A stretch of 51,500 bases of DNA from Nematostella vectensis (GCF_932526225.1 NC_064042.1:11114540-11166039), one strand, 5' to 3'. Positions 1-12,400 are shown, numbered from the stretch's first letter. Notes: generated by a model from the sequence alone, not told the origin. A program made the numbers and translations.

Positions 1-1290
1 TGACTAAAACGTTTCGTGTCGTGGTATTCTAACTACCCGGTTGCAAGAAAGCTGGCAGTTACGGTGCAAAGTATACGAGTTATGAGGACAGTAAGGTTCG
101 GTGTCAGGACTAAGCTGGTTATCTGGTATTCGGGTAAATAGAAACACGTTTAGCTGGCTGAGAAGGTTTAGCAAGGTTTTATTATTCATCTCCAGATTAG
201 GAAGATTCATCCAAAGCAAAAAATACTTTCCAGAAAAAAAACGATTAATCATTACAGAAAAAAAACTACCCCTAATACCTTTTATATACGATCACTGTAT
301 ACTAGTATACTAGAAGTACCGATGTTTTAGGTGTCTCTAAAAACAATATGCAATTTAGTGATTAAATTTCCCCGCAACCGAAGGATGATTAGTTGAAGGC
401 CCTACGTCGTAGGCGGAATGGGTTATATGCACTGGCCAAAGCCTTTGTATGCAAGGCAAAAGATATAAGATAAAAGGATATTTTTTGTCGGCCATCTTGG
501 GTTCCTAAGAGCACAGTTAACGTCCGACTTTGACTTCACAAATTATATCTAGTGGGTATAGCATTTCTACAATTACAGCTCTTTTGCAGAGTTATGTATT
601 CCATGTATCTCAATTCAATGAAGCCACCAATTAGTGGAAAAGGAAAAAAACGAAGACCTTTCATTGAGAAAAAAAACTTTATATCATTGGAATACACATG
701 GCTGATAAGGCTTCTTTTGCATTCAGCTACAAAGCTTCTAGTTCCATTTATATTATGGCAGAATAACTAGGTCATCGGCTTACAAGTGTTATTGCTCGGG
801 CTTTAGGGTAGTTTGAGTGAAGAATGATTCGGTAACAACGACTATCCCGTAGATTGTCTATATGCTCCCTGGCTAAAATGGAACCTAGGTTTATTTACCA
901 CTAATAAGACATCCTACAAAGAATGCCTTTTTTCCAAACCTAAACTAAAGTCGTAATCGAGGCATCCTTTTCTCTTACTATTCTTACTATTCTTTTTTTT
1001 TTGACATTGTAAATTGGGAATTTTTAGATTGGTGAAAAGGAACTTATTATGATTGGCCATTTCAGGCATATGACAAAGTGTCATGTGGGTAGACTAATCA
1101 CATTGCTTATGTAACACAAAGGAGAAATGAATAATTTTAGCTATCGGGTATTGGGGAAAGTATTTTCTGATCTTTCTTTTACAATAAAAATCGACAATAA
1201 ATATTAAACATCGCATTGGTGCTATGCTGTTTTTCTCATGCCAGGTGCATCTTCTCTTTCAATTTAGACTGCGTAGCAAGCGCATTAACT

Positions 1291-1485
1291 TTTACCGCAT
1301 GACCCTTTCGCGCATTGCCCTTTCGCGCATGACCCTTTCGCGCATTGCCCTTTCGCGCATTGCCCTCTCGCGCATTGCCCTTTCGCGCATGACCCTTTCG
1401 CGCATTGCCCTTTCGCGCATTGCCCTTTCGCGCATGACCCTTTCGCGCATGACCCTTTCGCGCATGACCCTTTCGCGCATGAACC
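1291..1485. repeat. 15-bp minisatellite, two alternating variants
   Basis: Thirteen units of TTTCGCGCATGACCC or TTTCGCGCATTGCCC plus a degenerate end. The period is five codons, so frames are open on both strands (MTLSR/IALSR on plus, GHARK/GNARK on minus). Confidence 0.93.
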
Positions 1486-1966
1486 TTTTGCGTTCTCGTT
1501 CGAAAAGGGCAGAGACGTGACACGGATAAGTGAACTGATAGAAACAAACAGGAAGAAAGCTTTGCTAGCAAGGCAAGCGCATAGGGCTGGAAAAAGAGGA
1601 AGGGGCCAAGATGTACATGATGTTTTTTATCAAGGCTTGAGATTTAAGGAACAAGAAATACCTGATGCTAGGGCTTTTTCCTGTGTACCTAAATTCAAAT
1701 CTTAGTTTCAAGCTTGGTTGAGTATGATCAGAAACATATAAGATAAGTCTTGAATGTGTCGAGGCTCAATCCTCAGAGCTATTTAGATATTTATTTGAAT
1801 TAAGCTCCGACTAAATTTGAACAATGTAGTCAACTACAATGAAGCATTAAAACCCAACACCAGGCAAAATATTTAGGTACAGTAACTTGGAAGCTATTCT
1901 ACATTTACTTTGAAATGTAAATAAAAGTGTGAACGAGAATATTTTAATTCTCAATACTTACTTACA

Positions 1967-2181
1967 TAATCCTCTTTACTCCTACCAGAGCATAGGGCCT
2001 GTATTAACTTCCATGAAACTCTGTTCTTGGCAGTCCTCTTGAGATCTTCCCACGTTGCCCCGATTGTAAGATGTTCTACTGTTATAGTTCTTCTCCTTGA
2101 TTTCCTCGGCCGACCTCTTCCTTTTCCCTTGCGGGTTCCAATCCAAGGACTGTCGTGTGATGTTAGAAATGCCAATGTCAT
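1967..2181 (-). pseudogene. LINE C-terminal ORF relic
   Basis: The minus-strand frame contains RKGKGRGRPRKSRRRTITVE, TWEDLKRTAKNR and ALCSGRSKED. This basic tail (GRPRK.WR.......G..W...K..A.DR..W......LC) is typical of the C-terminus of endonuclease-RT LINE proteins. No RT core is adjacent. Confidence 0.6.
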
Positions 2182-2193
2182 TTGGCATTTCTG
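2165..2193. repeat. Short perfect-arm hairpin
   Basis: AGAAATGCCA and TGGCATTTCT around a 9-base loop, just upstream of the LINE relic's frame. Confidence 0.6.
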
Positions 2194-2532
2194 TAGGTCC
2201 CAATTGCGAGGCTAGTAACCAGACAAATGTAATTACCATAGAGAGTCTTACTGCCGTTGAATGGCTTTCATTGAAGATTTTGGTATAACAATATAGAATC
2301 GTGCAACGAATATCCTAGTAGACCCCCTGTTTTCAGTCAAGCTCTTATTTTTTGTGACGCTAGTTAGTTATGCCTTCCTGTATACTTGATCGCTGGTATA
2401 CTTAAGCGCTGGTACAAAAAATTCCTATTCTATCTTTGTGTATAGATTGTAGGTGAGGTTTGTTTGATTATAGGTAGTTTGTTATGTGCTATGGTCTTTA
2501 ACCATTTGGAATTGCAATCCGTGTACAGTCTA

Positions 2533-2680
2533 GTGGACGCAAAGAGTAGAGTGCGCATATATGTACTTGCCGTTTGGCAGGATGCGGAGAGTAGAGTGCG
2601 CATGTATGTAGTGGCCGTTTTGCTAGATGCGGAGAGTAGAGTGCGCATGTATGTAGTGGCCGTTTTGCTAGATGCGCAGA
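2533..2680. repeat. 45-bp tandem repeat, about three units
   Basis: Units contain GAGAGTAGAGTGCGCATGTA and GGCCGTTTTGCTAGATGCG; two copies are nearly identical and the first is diverged. The array runs straight into the left arm of the adjacent hairpin. Confidence 0.9.
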
Positions 2681-2814
2681 GTGCAAGCATCGCTGGCGAA
2701 TTACCACTTGACTGACTATAGGACAAATGAAAATGTCAAAATGGGAAATTGACTTTCTGACATTTCGTTTTTCTTGTGGTCAGTCGAGCAAGAATTCGCC
2801 AGCAATGCTGGCAC
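2681..2814. repeat. Long imperfect hairpin (MITE-like)
   Basis: Arms of 36 bp at 2681-2716 and 2779-2814 (shared core GCTGGCGAATT / AATTCGCCAGC), and the inner sequence is also partly self-complementary (GACAAATGAAAATGTC against GACATTTCG..TTCTTGT). Confidence 0.8.
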
Positions 2815-3098
2815 AGTTTGCACGGGGCTTTACGCCGCAATACGGTGCTAGACATACTGAAGAGTATAAAAAAGATTTAGCATAACGCGACCGGCATTCT
2901 TGTAATAAATTTAACTCTTTATTGGGATAAGACACGCTTGCTACTGATAGCGAGCGATTAACGAGCGATAAAATGCTTGAGACATTGTTCAAAATTGCAT
3001 ACAAAACAATAAACACAAAACTTATCCAAACTCATCTTCGCTGTTGTTGATTCTCTTCTTCTTTCGGAATCACATGTGTCCATCGGACGTTGTTAGAA

Positions 3099-3314
3099 CT
3101 AAGAAATATTTGCACTACGAGCTGAAGAGAAAGAATGCCAAGGCGCTTCATCAAATATCTGGTTAAAGAACATGCTAGACAGTCCTTTAAACAACCCCGG
3201 CCAAAATATACGGTTAAACACATCTTTTAGTGTGGGTCTATCGCAGCCGGCGTGTACATTTGTGTGAGTAGTGAGCGTCCCTCCGAATTCGCGAACGAAA
3301 AGGGTCTTCCACAA
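3099..3314 (-). pseudogene. Possible integrase-type zinc-binding (H2C2-like) relic
   Basis: The minus frame holds HTNVHAGCDRPTLKDVFNRI and FWPGLFKGLS, resembling H...HAG..G...TL..I..RFWWPG..K. of LTR-element integrases. The CxxC half is not visible and no other retroelement ORF is nearby, so this is tentative. Confidence 0.35.
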
Positions 3315-3876
3315 AAGCCGCCTCGCTTTCAGGCAGAGTATACCGCAGACCTCAGAGCATCGCAGGCTTACACGTTTATGGATAGATATATAGACTTATA
3401 GAAATGGTAAACCTAGACTCGTGCTACCACAGGTAGCCCGAGTAATTAACGGCCACATCCTCGAAGAAACCTCCAATAGACTCACTGCTTTTACAATTTT
3501 GAATTTGTTTTTGCGTTTCCCGTTTAAAATAATCGGAAATTGTTACGTTATCGACCAGAAGTAAACTGGTGACAATGCGGCTTTATATATACCGATCTGC
3601 CTTTTATTAACCGCATTTCGCAAAAAAGTTAAAAAAAACTAAAGCTACGAACGAGCTTCAAAAACATCGCTTGAGCTTCTAGCGACCAATACAGAGCGCC
3701 GAAAGCGCTACGCTCCAAACAGCAGACAAAAGATACATTTGAACCAAAATTCTCAATCACCGACTCAGAGACCATTCAAACCGTGACCATTCAAACTGTG
3801 GTATCCACAGTGAGTTGGTAGAATATACAAAGGCCCAGCTGATTTCACATTGTAATGCATGTTTTATGTACTTCAG

Positions 3877-3991
3877 AATCCTTGTGAACATATGAAATGC
3901 TCTAATGGAGGAAAATGTCTAGCGAACTATGACTCTAACACAGGCGTTAGCGTGTGCGCATTAGGCTACACCGGCGAGATCTGCGAAAGTG
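3877..3991 (+). CDS. EGF-like exon (partial gene)
   Basis: After acceptor tttatgtacttcag the frame reads NPCEHMKCSNGGKCLANYDS, then VSVCALGYTGEICES, donor GTAGGC. Six cysteines and GYTGEIC make a complete EGF-like module, usual in secreted or cell-surface proteins. Phase 0 in, 1 out. It joins the discoidin exon at 4403. No earlier exon of this gene is visible in 1-3876, so it is either the edge of a gene beginning left of the window or an isolated relic. Confidence 0.75.
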
Positions 3992-4402
3992 GTAGGCTTG
4001 AAGTTGATATAGTTCTTGATTGAGGAGCAATCTGAAAAAGATCAAAATTCAACTGATAGATTTTCAATTTGATTCTATGTTATTCTTACAATTCTTTTGT
4101 CTATCCTTTTTTATTTTGAAATACTCTTTTTTGAATACTTTTTACATTTTTGCTCTTTTTATTTCTCATTTTTTACTCTTTTAGTCTTATTTAGATGTAT
4201 TCAACTGAATCCTGTTTATCGGTCATCATTGCTTCCACAACTTTGCTTGGCCGACAGCATAACAGAGGAAATGTTTTCATAGTTATACATACCAAGTGGG
4301 CGCCGCCCATGTAAAAAGTCGAAGTCGAACGCTTCGCAAGCACATCAATATTTCTATAAACAATCTTGCGTGACAATTATATGCATTGTGTGACGTTAAT
4401 AG

Positions 4403-4591
4403 AGTGTGACGGTGGTCCAATAAGCATAAGTGATCACCGCATTCCAGACGCTCGTATCACCGCAAGCTCTGCTTATGGGTCTAGCGTGGATGCTCACTGC
4501 GGACGTCTCTACCAAGCATGGGACGAAAAATGCAGGGGAGGATATAACGCTCAAGTATCTGACTTGAACCAGTTCCTCCAAATAGACCTAT
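4403..4591 (+). CDS. F5/8 type C (discoidin) domain, N-terminal exon
   Basis: Reads ECDGGPISISDHRIPDARIT, then ASSAYGSSVDAHCGRLYQAW and VSDLNQFLQIDL. IPD.RITASS..........RL.......W......NQ.LQIDL is the first half of a discoidin domain (binds lipids, glycans or collagen). Acceptor ends at 4402; the likely donor is CTAT|GTACTG at 4592. Without splicing the frame stops at 4600-4602. I found no convincing exon for the second half of the domain before 6250. Probably a truncated gene or duplicated exon pair, on the strand opposite to and converging on the ADAMTS-like gene. Confidence 0.7.
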
Positions 4592-4690
4592 GTACTGGTT
4601 GATAAAGAATTGACCTAGGTACTGGTAAATGCAGGAATAGACATAGGTACTGGTAAATAAAGAAATGGACCTAGTTACTGGTAGATAAAG
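4581..4690. repeat. 28-bp minisatellite covering the discoidin exon's splice donor
   Basis: Four imperfect units of about 28 bp: each has GACCTAGGTACTGGTaaAtAAAG or a close variant (GACCTATGTACTGGT, GACATAGGTACTGG, GACCTAGTTACTGG). The first unit contains the last exon codons and the donor, so the donor-like GTACTGG is present three or four times. Confidence 0.75.
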
Positions 4691-4813
4691 GAGAATACCT
4701 ACTGAAAAACAGACAAACTGGAAAAACTACACAGAAAATGGAGCTATGAAAGTAAGAGGAACTTAGTTTACTTTACTTTTAACTTTACTTTATTTTATTT
4801 TACTTTTTTTTTT

Positions 4814-4829
4814 GGGGGGGGGGGGGGGG
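4814..4829 (+). repeat. Poly-G run after poly-T
   Basis: Sixteen consecutive G preceded by a T run. A similar T/G pair occurs at 5641-5770. Confidence 0.95.
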
Positions 4830-5640
4830 AGGGCGAGGCCGCTACCCAAAGATTGCTAGCTGGAATGCATTTCCTCGGGCCCCCTCTAAGCGATGATGCA
4901 AGAGTTCTCGCATCTCGGTTTTATTTCGCCAAGCTCTATCATTTAGTACTTTCATCATTTCCTAAGATGATATCTCTCAGAAAATAACATGATTCTCCCT
5001 AAGAAAAGCGCTCTATACTCGTATTTATAAATGTTAAATGTGTTCGAGTCTAGCAAAAAACGGTGCCGATCATAATCCATGAATTGCCCAAATTACCTCA
5101 CAATATAAGTATACATTATTCATTATAAAACGGATTGCGTAGAATTTATTGGCTTGTCGCGTGCCAATCATATACCCCTATTACTGCACCGGATAATCTG
5201 TGTATCGAAACCCGCAGTGCTTCATGGGGTATGAAGTAAATAAGCAAATACAAATCCAGGTTTCAAAAGCTGTAGAATTCTTGTTCATGTTCTTATGAAC
5301 ATTCAGATGGCTTTTAGATACAAGGATTCAGCCGTATATACGCTACTCATAAACCATTGCGGGTTACGACACATGGATTCTCGAGAGCAACCTTTATTGA
5401 AATAGGTGTATACAAATGTTTTACATAACCTTTTTTCAGACGTTTACGGCAAATGTTGACTTTGGACTCCATTGTGACAAATAACTTGACCGAGAGACTA
5501 GTCCCTTTTTCCGCGTCAAGCTTAAGTCCTGGAACGATGTGATTGTGCTGAGGGCAGAAGGGTGGTGGATGTGCTTAGAAGGGAGAGAAGTACGGGGGGC
5601 GGGGAAACTTTAGCAGAAGGAAGAAACTTCATTTCCCGGC

Positions 5641-5660
5641 GGGGGGGGGGGGGGGGGGGG
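5641..5660 (+). repeat. 20-base poly-G run
   Basis: Twenty consecutive G; length may be unreliable in assembly. Confidence 0.95.
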
Positions 5661-5739
5661 AGAGGGTTGGTCTCTAGGGTAAAAATGATAGGGATGCTCT
5701 TCGGGAAATTAACAAAATACCCCACCACACACCGCAGCC

Positions 5740-6150
5740 CGTTTTTTTTTTTTTTCTTTTTTTTTTTTTTGCTGCCTGAGAAGATGTTAGACTCGGTTGC
5801 TGTGAAAAAAATCGTCCCGAATGGTTCTGCTGGCAAATTTGTGGAGTCAAACTAGTTGTCCTGGGAATATTTTTTAGCCAAAAATGGTTCCGATCGGTTT
5901 TACGGGCAATTATTCATATTCTAAAATGCCTAACCACTGCACTACCACTTAGGCAATTCCTAAGCAATGCTGGCTGGAAAAAAAAAGAAATAGTCCCTCA
6001 TGGGAAAAAGGAACAGATAATTTTTTTCCAAGCAACTTTTAAAATGGGTATTTTCGGCATCAAAACATATTCAAACGAAGAAATATGCCATTTCAACGTG
6101 TTTTGGGTAGAGGGGTTCGTTGTAAAATCGGTATGAAAATATGAAAAATA
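5740..6150 (+). repeat. Dispersed repeat family copy 1
   Basis: Contains AATGCTGGCTGG, GGGAAAAAGGAACAGAT, CAACTTTTAAAATGGGTATT and TTCGGCATCA. Related copies lie at about 14750-14870, 22165-22590 (opposite strand) and within 47553-48541. Confidence 0.8.
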
Positions 6151-6274
6151 CGACGAGCATCCCTATCAGGTCGACATGGGAAGAACCTTCCCCCGTTCCT
6201 CCCCGGCATCATTTCTAGCTACAAGCATTGCTTTTTCAACGCAAATTTTTACTCAAATATTCCTGTATACCATC

Positions 6275-6280
6275 TTTATT
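6275..6280 (-). terminator. Polyadenylation signal of the ADAMTS-like gene
   Basis: AATAAA on the minus strand, about 135 nt after the stop codon. Cleavage would be expected 10-30 nt further on (about 6245-6265). Confidence 0.6.
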
Positions 6281-6428
6281 ATCTTTCTTTTAAAGATATA
6301 ATAACTAAAACCTTATAATTGTACTAAATTCCCTCTCTTCTAAAAGAACTATCTATCCACCACACCCGTTTCCCGGATTTTCCGAGTTATACTATTGAGT
6401 CAGACAGTTTTCTTCATTTCTTGGAATT
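6275..6428 (-). CDS. ADAMTS-like exon 28: last codons, stop and 3' UTR
   Basis: After a strong acceptor (tcctttttctttcag) the exon encodes NSKK and TGA (6416-6414), then an untranslated stretch reaching AATAAA at 6280-6275. The protein therefore ends a few residues after the second four-Cys domain. The very short coding part makes it less certain than the others, but acceptor, stop and poly(A) signal fit together. Confidence 0.65.
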
Positions 6429-9400
6429 CTGAAAGAAAAAGGAAAGAGCGATTAGTATTAAATCTGTCGATGCGACGAGACGCATACAACATTTCTTTCG
6501 TCGCTCGATACACAGTCTGCGTAACCTTCCTCGATACTAATGTTTGGTATTTTATGTAAAATTTTTGGAGAACTCTAAATATTAGTGGAGAACTCTAAAT
6601 ATTAGTGGAGAACTCTAAATATTAAATGCCAGAAAAGCATTTCTCTTGAAAGAGGATTAGATGTAGCGAAGTGTTTGGTCCCTTTTATCCCATATGTTCA
6701 GTAATTCACATGATTCAAGTCAAAAGTGAGTTGAAAGCAGCTACCGTAAATGACCTAATAAACGCCCCCTATCTAAAGAACGCCTTCTCTCTAACAAACG
6801 CCCCCTCTATTTAACGCCTCCCTTATCCTACCTCCCAACTTAATAACAAACGAAATAGGAATTTCGGTAAGGTGAGACTTGCTAAATGTCAAGAAACATG
6901 ATCCTAACTGAGACTAGAACCCCACTGCAATTGGGTTTGTTAAAATGTTATAGTTTGCAATGAACGCCCCTCTCCAATAAACGCCCCTATCGGATCATCG
7001 AAATTTGATAAACGCCTCGGGCGTTTATTAGATCATTTACGGTAAGATAATTTGGGGTTAGGGTAATAAAAAATAAATCCAACAGTATAGAATAGATGAT
7101 GACAACTTAAGAACAGTAACAACAACGCCTACCTGTTTTTCCTGTCAGAACTCAAAATTACTTTGTATGTGTTAATAAAAATCGATTTTAAAGGCAAAGA
7201 AAGCAGCTCAAGCAGAAAAATCAACAAGAGAAACATCAAGAAGGAAGAACAGCAAAACCTCATAAAAAAAAGGAAATGACCAGTAGATCGCTATGCCCCC
7301 CAATATTTTTTAATGTTTTTGTATTGTACCCCCCTACCCCAATCTTACGTAGACTGCTACGGCTCTGCTCTTCATTGTGTTACTTTGCTTGGCTATTGTC
7401 TGGCCGCCTTGCGTGACATACCGTGCCTAATCTGTACATCTGAAAAGACCAGTCGCCTCCCACTCCTGCCCAGCAGTTGTCAGCATCTCCGTGCCTGGTG
7501 TAGCTCAAGTCAGCAAGCGGAGTAGAACTAGACCAACACTCGCCATAAAACTGAACACCAAAGTAATCGTACTCCTGAAAACGTAACTTAACAAATTTAG
7601 GGCGATTCCAAGGATTATAAAACTTGTGATGATTAATCATAGGCTTAATAACAATGGTACTCTAATCCTTTAAAATCTAATCCTTTACTACGGAGCATTG
7701 CTGTTTGAAACTGCTAAACTTGCTACTCGTGTCACGACAAACTAACTACTCATTAACCGAGCACGAGGTCTGATGGAAGGCAACCCTCCTCAAGACAAAA
7801 TAAAAGAAAGAAAGAAAGAAAGAAAAAAAAAAGCCCTAGAGCTTTTGTGGTAACAAAATTGGTAGCGCAGCTTGAACTAACGTTACACAGCATGCAGAAG
7901 TTTAGTAACAAGTTTTACTTGTGGCTCGGTTCCTTTTTTACGTCACTTTTTTGGGCTCTGCTACTTTTTTACGTCAAATTTTTGTCGCTCGTCCGCTTGT
8001 TTTACGTGAAAGGTTTTTCGCTCTCAACAGTAACTTGTCCTAGATCTAATGAGATTTTCTTGCCTCTTAAAGGTCAAAATAGCAGTGAACAATACATTTT
8101 GGACTAAAAAATGATCGCTTCAATGGCTTAATGAATTTGGCCGCTTAATTGAGGTGCAAAATACAGTGTTCGACTGACCAATATTTCAAGACTTTGGGAA
8201 GTGGTCGCTTAATAGAGGTATCAATAGAGGTATTAATAGAGGTTGTTGTCATTGCGATTCTGCGATATACCTTGTTTCGTGCAATGTGCGCGCATTGTGA
8301 GATGGTCTTGTTCATGTTTTCCCACACGATCTGATCTCGCATGTTGGCGTAAAATGTCGGTAAGGCGCGATCAAAGTAGTCATCTCGATAGCATCCGAGA
8401 TTCACAAGCGTTGGAAGAGATTCTGTTGAGATATGTTTATCATAAAGATAGTTGCTGAAAATCTGTTACTTGAAGACAGTGCGACGCGCGCTATCGTGGC
8501 CACCTTGACAGTTTTATAATGTAAATCAATTGAAAACGAAACAATGGATCCCAACTACCATTTTCGGTCAAATATCTGTTCGGAAGCAAGGTCAACTACG
8601 GATTTCGGGGTCGGCCTAGAAATGTCTACTTTTTTCGGAATTTGTATTTCTAGATCACATTTGTTTCTCGGAAAGAGAGCTGGATCACCTATGTTTTTCG
8701 GAGAGATCACCATTTTCGGGAGATTTTTACGTCCGACATGCTTTAAAAAAAGGAACCCTAGTATTTCCGGGAGCGAGAATACAAGGGACATTACCTAGAA
8801 ATTTCGCTAAGGATCTTACAATCGCTAGGAGTTTCGGATGCCTCGAGATGAGTAACTAGATTTTACGGATGGCTGTAATTTTGCCTAGCAAATCCGAACA
8901 GAAAAAAATATCTAGGAAAGCTCTATATTGTATAAAAATGACTGCAAACGAATAAAAACGGTATCTTAACTCAATTTTCGTCGTTGGGTACCTTTGAACA
9001 AAAATAAATACGTGTTCTGATGTGCGATAACGCATTTCTATACCACGCTGGCTGGCTTATCATTTCGACGCCAATCAGATAACGCGTTTCTTGCATTCGT
9101 ATTTGCATGATCCACAAGGTGGCCACGGTAGCGTGCGTCGCACTCTAGCACTTTAAAAGCAAAATGGGAGCTTTCGTAAGACTCGTAAATACCCACCTAA
9201 AGTATAGACGAACATATAACCGGCTCTCCCAACTCCTGCATAACAATTATTCTTGCCAGTTTCTCCATTCAAGAAGTACGTAGTATTTGTATCAGCATCA
9301 GAGTAACAGATGCCATTGTCCCCCAAAGCAAAGTACTTAAAGCCCTGCGCATGCGCGAGCTGTGTACACTGCTGGACGATTGCGGCTGTGTTATTCAGGT

Positions 9401-12400
9401 CTAGGTTTTCAGTCAGATCGGCCAAAACTGCGATGTCAGAGTTTGTCACGAAGCAAGCAATTTCGATCTCCTCGTTTGCTATAAAACAGATCGTTAATGC
9501 TGTTGTCAACACCTTTTTTATTTTTCTTAAATTTAATATTGGAAGGCATATAATGTGATAAAATCTGGAAAAAACAATCTAAAAACAAACTTAAATTCTT
9601 TATTTACCAAGTTCAATAAAAAAAATATCGCATGCTCAAATAATTGTTTTTAGATTGTTATTTTGAAATTTTATCACATTATGTGCTTTCCAATTTTATA
9701 TGAAAAAAAATAACAAAGGTGAGTGTTACAAGGGCTCTTTAAATAGTGGCTTTCATGAGTTAAGGGAGTGGGGGTATTCAGCTAACGCTCAGCTAAAAAC
9801 ACGGAGGTCTCGTTACTTCGTTAGAGCCCAAAATTTCTTACATGAAAATACCCGGTCCTAAACTCATATCCATAGAAATAAAAGGCAAAGTTTTCATCCT
9901 CTCAGAAATAGGTTGAACCCCTCCCACCCTGTCGCAAATTTCTATGACTATACTAGACGTGAAATACTTGCTATCATCCTTTATTACCTGTAAAACCCGT
10001 TTAATAAAAATGCACCCTTCAACATCGCTTGCCTTGTATACTTACGAGTACAGGGATTATCCGAGTTGCAAGGTTCTGATGTTGGCGGTTTAATTGCGTG
10101 ATCACAATTTTCAGGAAGTATTGGTGGGGACATGACCCCAGAGGCTTCAAGGCGACGACATTCCAGCTGTCTTGTTGTGACGCCAGTGGAGCACGTGGTA
10201 CTGCACTGAAATACAAATATGGAAATTGTAAAAACAATACTTCTCTGACAATAGGATGTCTATTATGTATAACGCAAGAGCTACACAACAATTAAGCAAG
10301 GATAACACCTGATAATGTTTTAATAATGATAAATATAAATAATTATAATTTATTTAAGATGCGCTTAAACTATGTAAACATATTTTAGAGCAATAAACAG
10401 AAGACAAATTCTTACAAAAACATCTAACCTAAATCAATATAACAAATTGTAATAAGGTCAGCTAAATTACCGAATCCTCTAGGTGAAATAAGCCCATCGG
10501 AAAGGATTAGTTTTTAGTGCCTATTGGAATTGCTCACGGCCTTTTATATCCTTAATTAGCTTGGGTAGCGAGTTCCACGCAGAAGGACCAGCATGGACAA
10601 AGGCCATTTTGCCAAAAATTTTGCTTCCTTTGCGTGACACTGCAAGTGTTGCTTGACCTTAGATAGTACGCCTCAGATCGGCCAGGCTCTAAGAGGGACC
10701 TTTATAGACAGCATACATAGATATTTTTCTACAGAATTTATAAGTTTTGCGTTGCTTCATTCCTTCTTTTTCCCTGTGCTATGGCATTTTTAACTCGCTA
10801 CAGAGCGATCACTATAACCGTAGACACTAAAATATATGAGCTGTTTTTTTTTCTGACAAATAACCATTGAAAATTTTGGCTCGTGTCAATCTAAGTTGTG
10901 ACCCTCGTAGACTCATTCCCAAGGCTTCTCCATGTTATGTGTACGGCCAGTCTTTTTATGACGTCACACGAGTAGGTCTGACCGACAGTAGCTTGGAGAC
11001 GAGACTATGAACCCCACATTGTTCTTGGCAAACGTTATCTTGGAAGGCATGATATTGAGGGAGACTTACCTCTGACCAGGCAAGAGGAACCCACTCGGGG
11101 GGACACGGAATCTCGTTACAATATCTGGACACTTCTGTGACATTCGGCCTTGTGAGCCCACTGTCCAGACAGATTTGGTCATCGATAGTTTCATGGGATG
11201 ATGACGTTGTCTTCTTTCGGCAAAATACAGCGCGGGACTGGGACCCTCGTCCACAGGTCTTGGAACAGGTATCCCATTCAGTCACGTGCCATCTGTTCCA
11301 AAAAAGAAACGTTAAGCTGCATCCAGAATTCAACATCAAATCAACGCTGCCAACGCAATAACAATAAACTAGGTAGGTAATCACTCTCATCACAACTAGA
11401 TGGTGAGTTACGAGAGCGCAGATTCAGACGTGGTCGAGTTGAAGGAATGGGAAGTCGCCCCAGGCAGCCATCATACAACTCGTGTCTGACCACGGATCAT
11501 AGCTAAGATCAAAATTGGTTTTCGGCAGGGAGAGCAACCGGAGAACCTGGAGAAAAACCGTCGTAGCAAATAAGCCGATACTAACTAACTTAACTCACGT
11601 CGGAACCGGGAATCGAGCCCAGAACCCAGTGGTGAGAGGCACAGGCGCTACAGAGCGACCGGGAAACCTGTGGTGAGAGGCACAGGCGCTACAGAGCGAC
11701 GCTCTGTCTACTGAGCCACCTAGTGTCTATCTCTCTGTCGGTCATTTTGGTCCATTTGGCTACCTGTGTTTTGATTTATCATCGGGGTTCTACTGTCATT
11801 TTGGTCCATTTGGCTACCTGTCTTTTGATTTATCATCGGAGTTCTACTGTCATTTTGGTCCATTTGGCTACCTGTCTTTTGATTTATCATCGGGGTTCTA
11901 CTGTCATTTTGGTCCATTTGGCTACCTGCCTTTTGATTTATCATCGGAGTTCTACAGTCTACTTCTACTGTTCTACGGTCTATTTTGGTCCATTTGGCTA
12001 CCTGTGTTTTGATTTACCATCGGGGTTCTACTGTCATTTTGGTCCATTTGGCTACCTGTCTTTTGATTTATCATCGGAGTTCTACTGTCTACAGTCTACT
12101 TCTACTGTTCTACGGTCTATTTTGGTCCATTTGGCTGCCTGTCAATTGATTTATCATCGGGGTTTTTCTGTCATTTTGGTCCATTTGGCTGCCTGTCTGA
12201 TTTATCATCGGGTTTTTTCTGTCATTTTAGTCCATTTGGCTGCCTGTCATTTGATTTATCATCGGGGTTCTACTGTCATTTTGGTCCATTTGGCTGCCTG
12301 TCATTTGATTTATCATCGGGGTTCTACTGTCATTTTGGTCCATTTGGCTGCCTGTCATTTGATTTATCATCGGGGTTCTACTGTCATTTTGGTCCATTTG

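Larger units (their letters stand above)
1..3876. other. No confident gene outside the listed repeats and relics
   Basis: I checked both strands for cysteine-rich or domain-like frames with splice sites and found none before the EGF exon. The open frames present are short and compositionally ordinary. Confidence 0.6.

Noticed and set aside
5442-5461. Plus-strand terminal exon (VYGKC, stop) for the discoidin gene
   Set aside because: The acceptor is good and the phase fits, but it would leave half the discoidin domain missing; there is no positive support.
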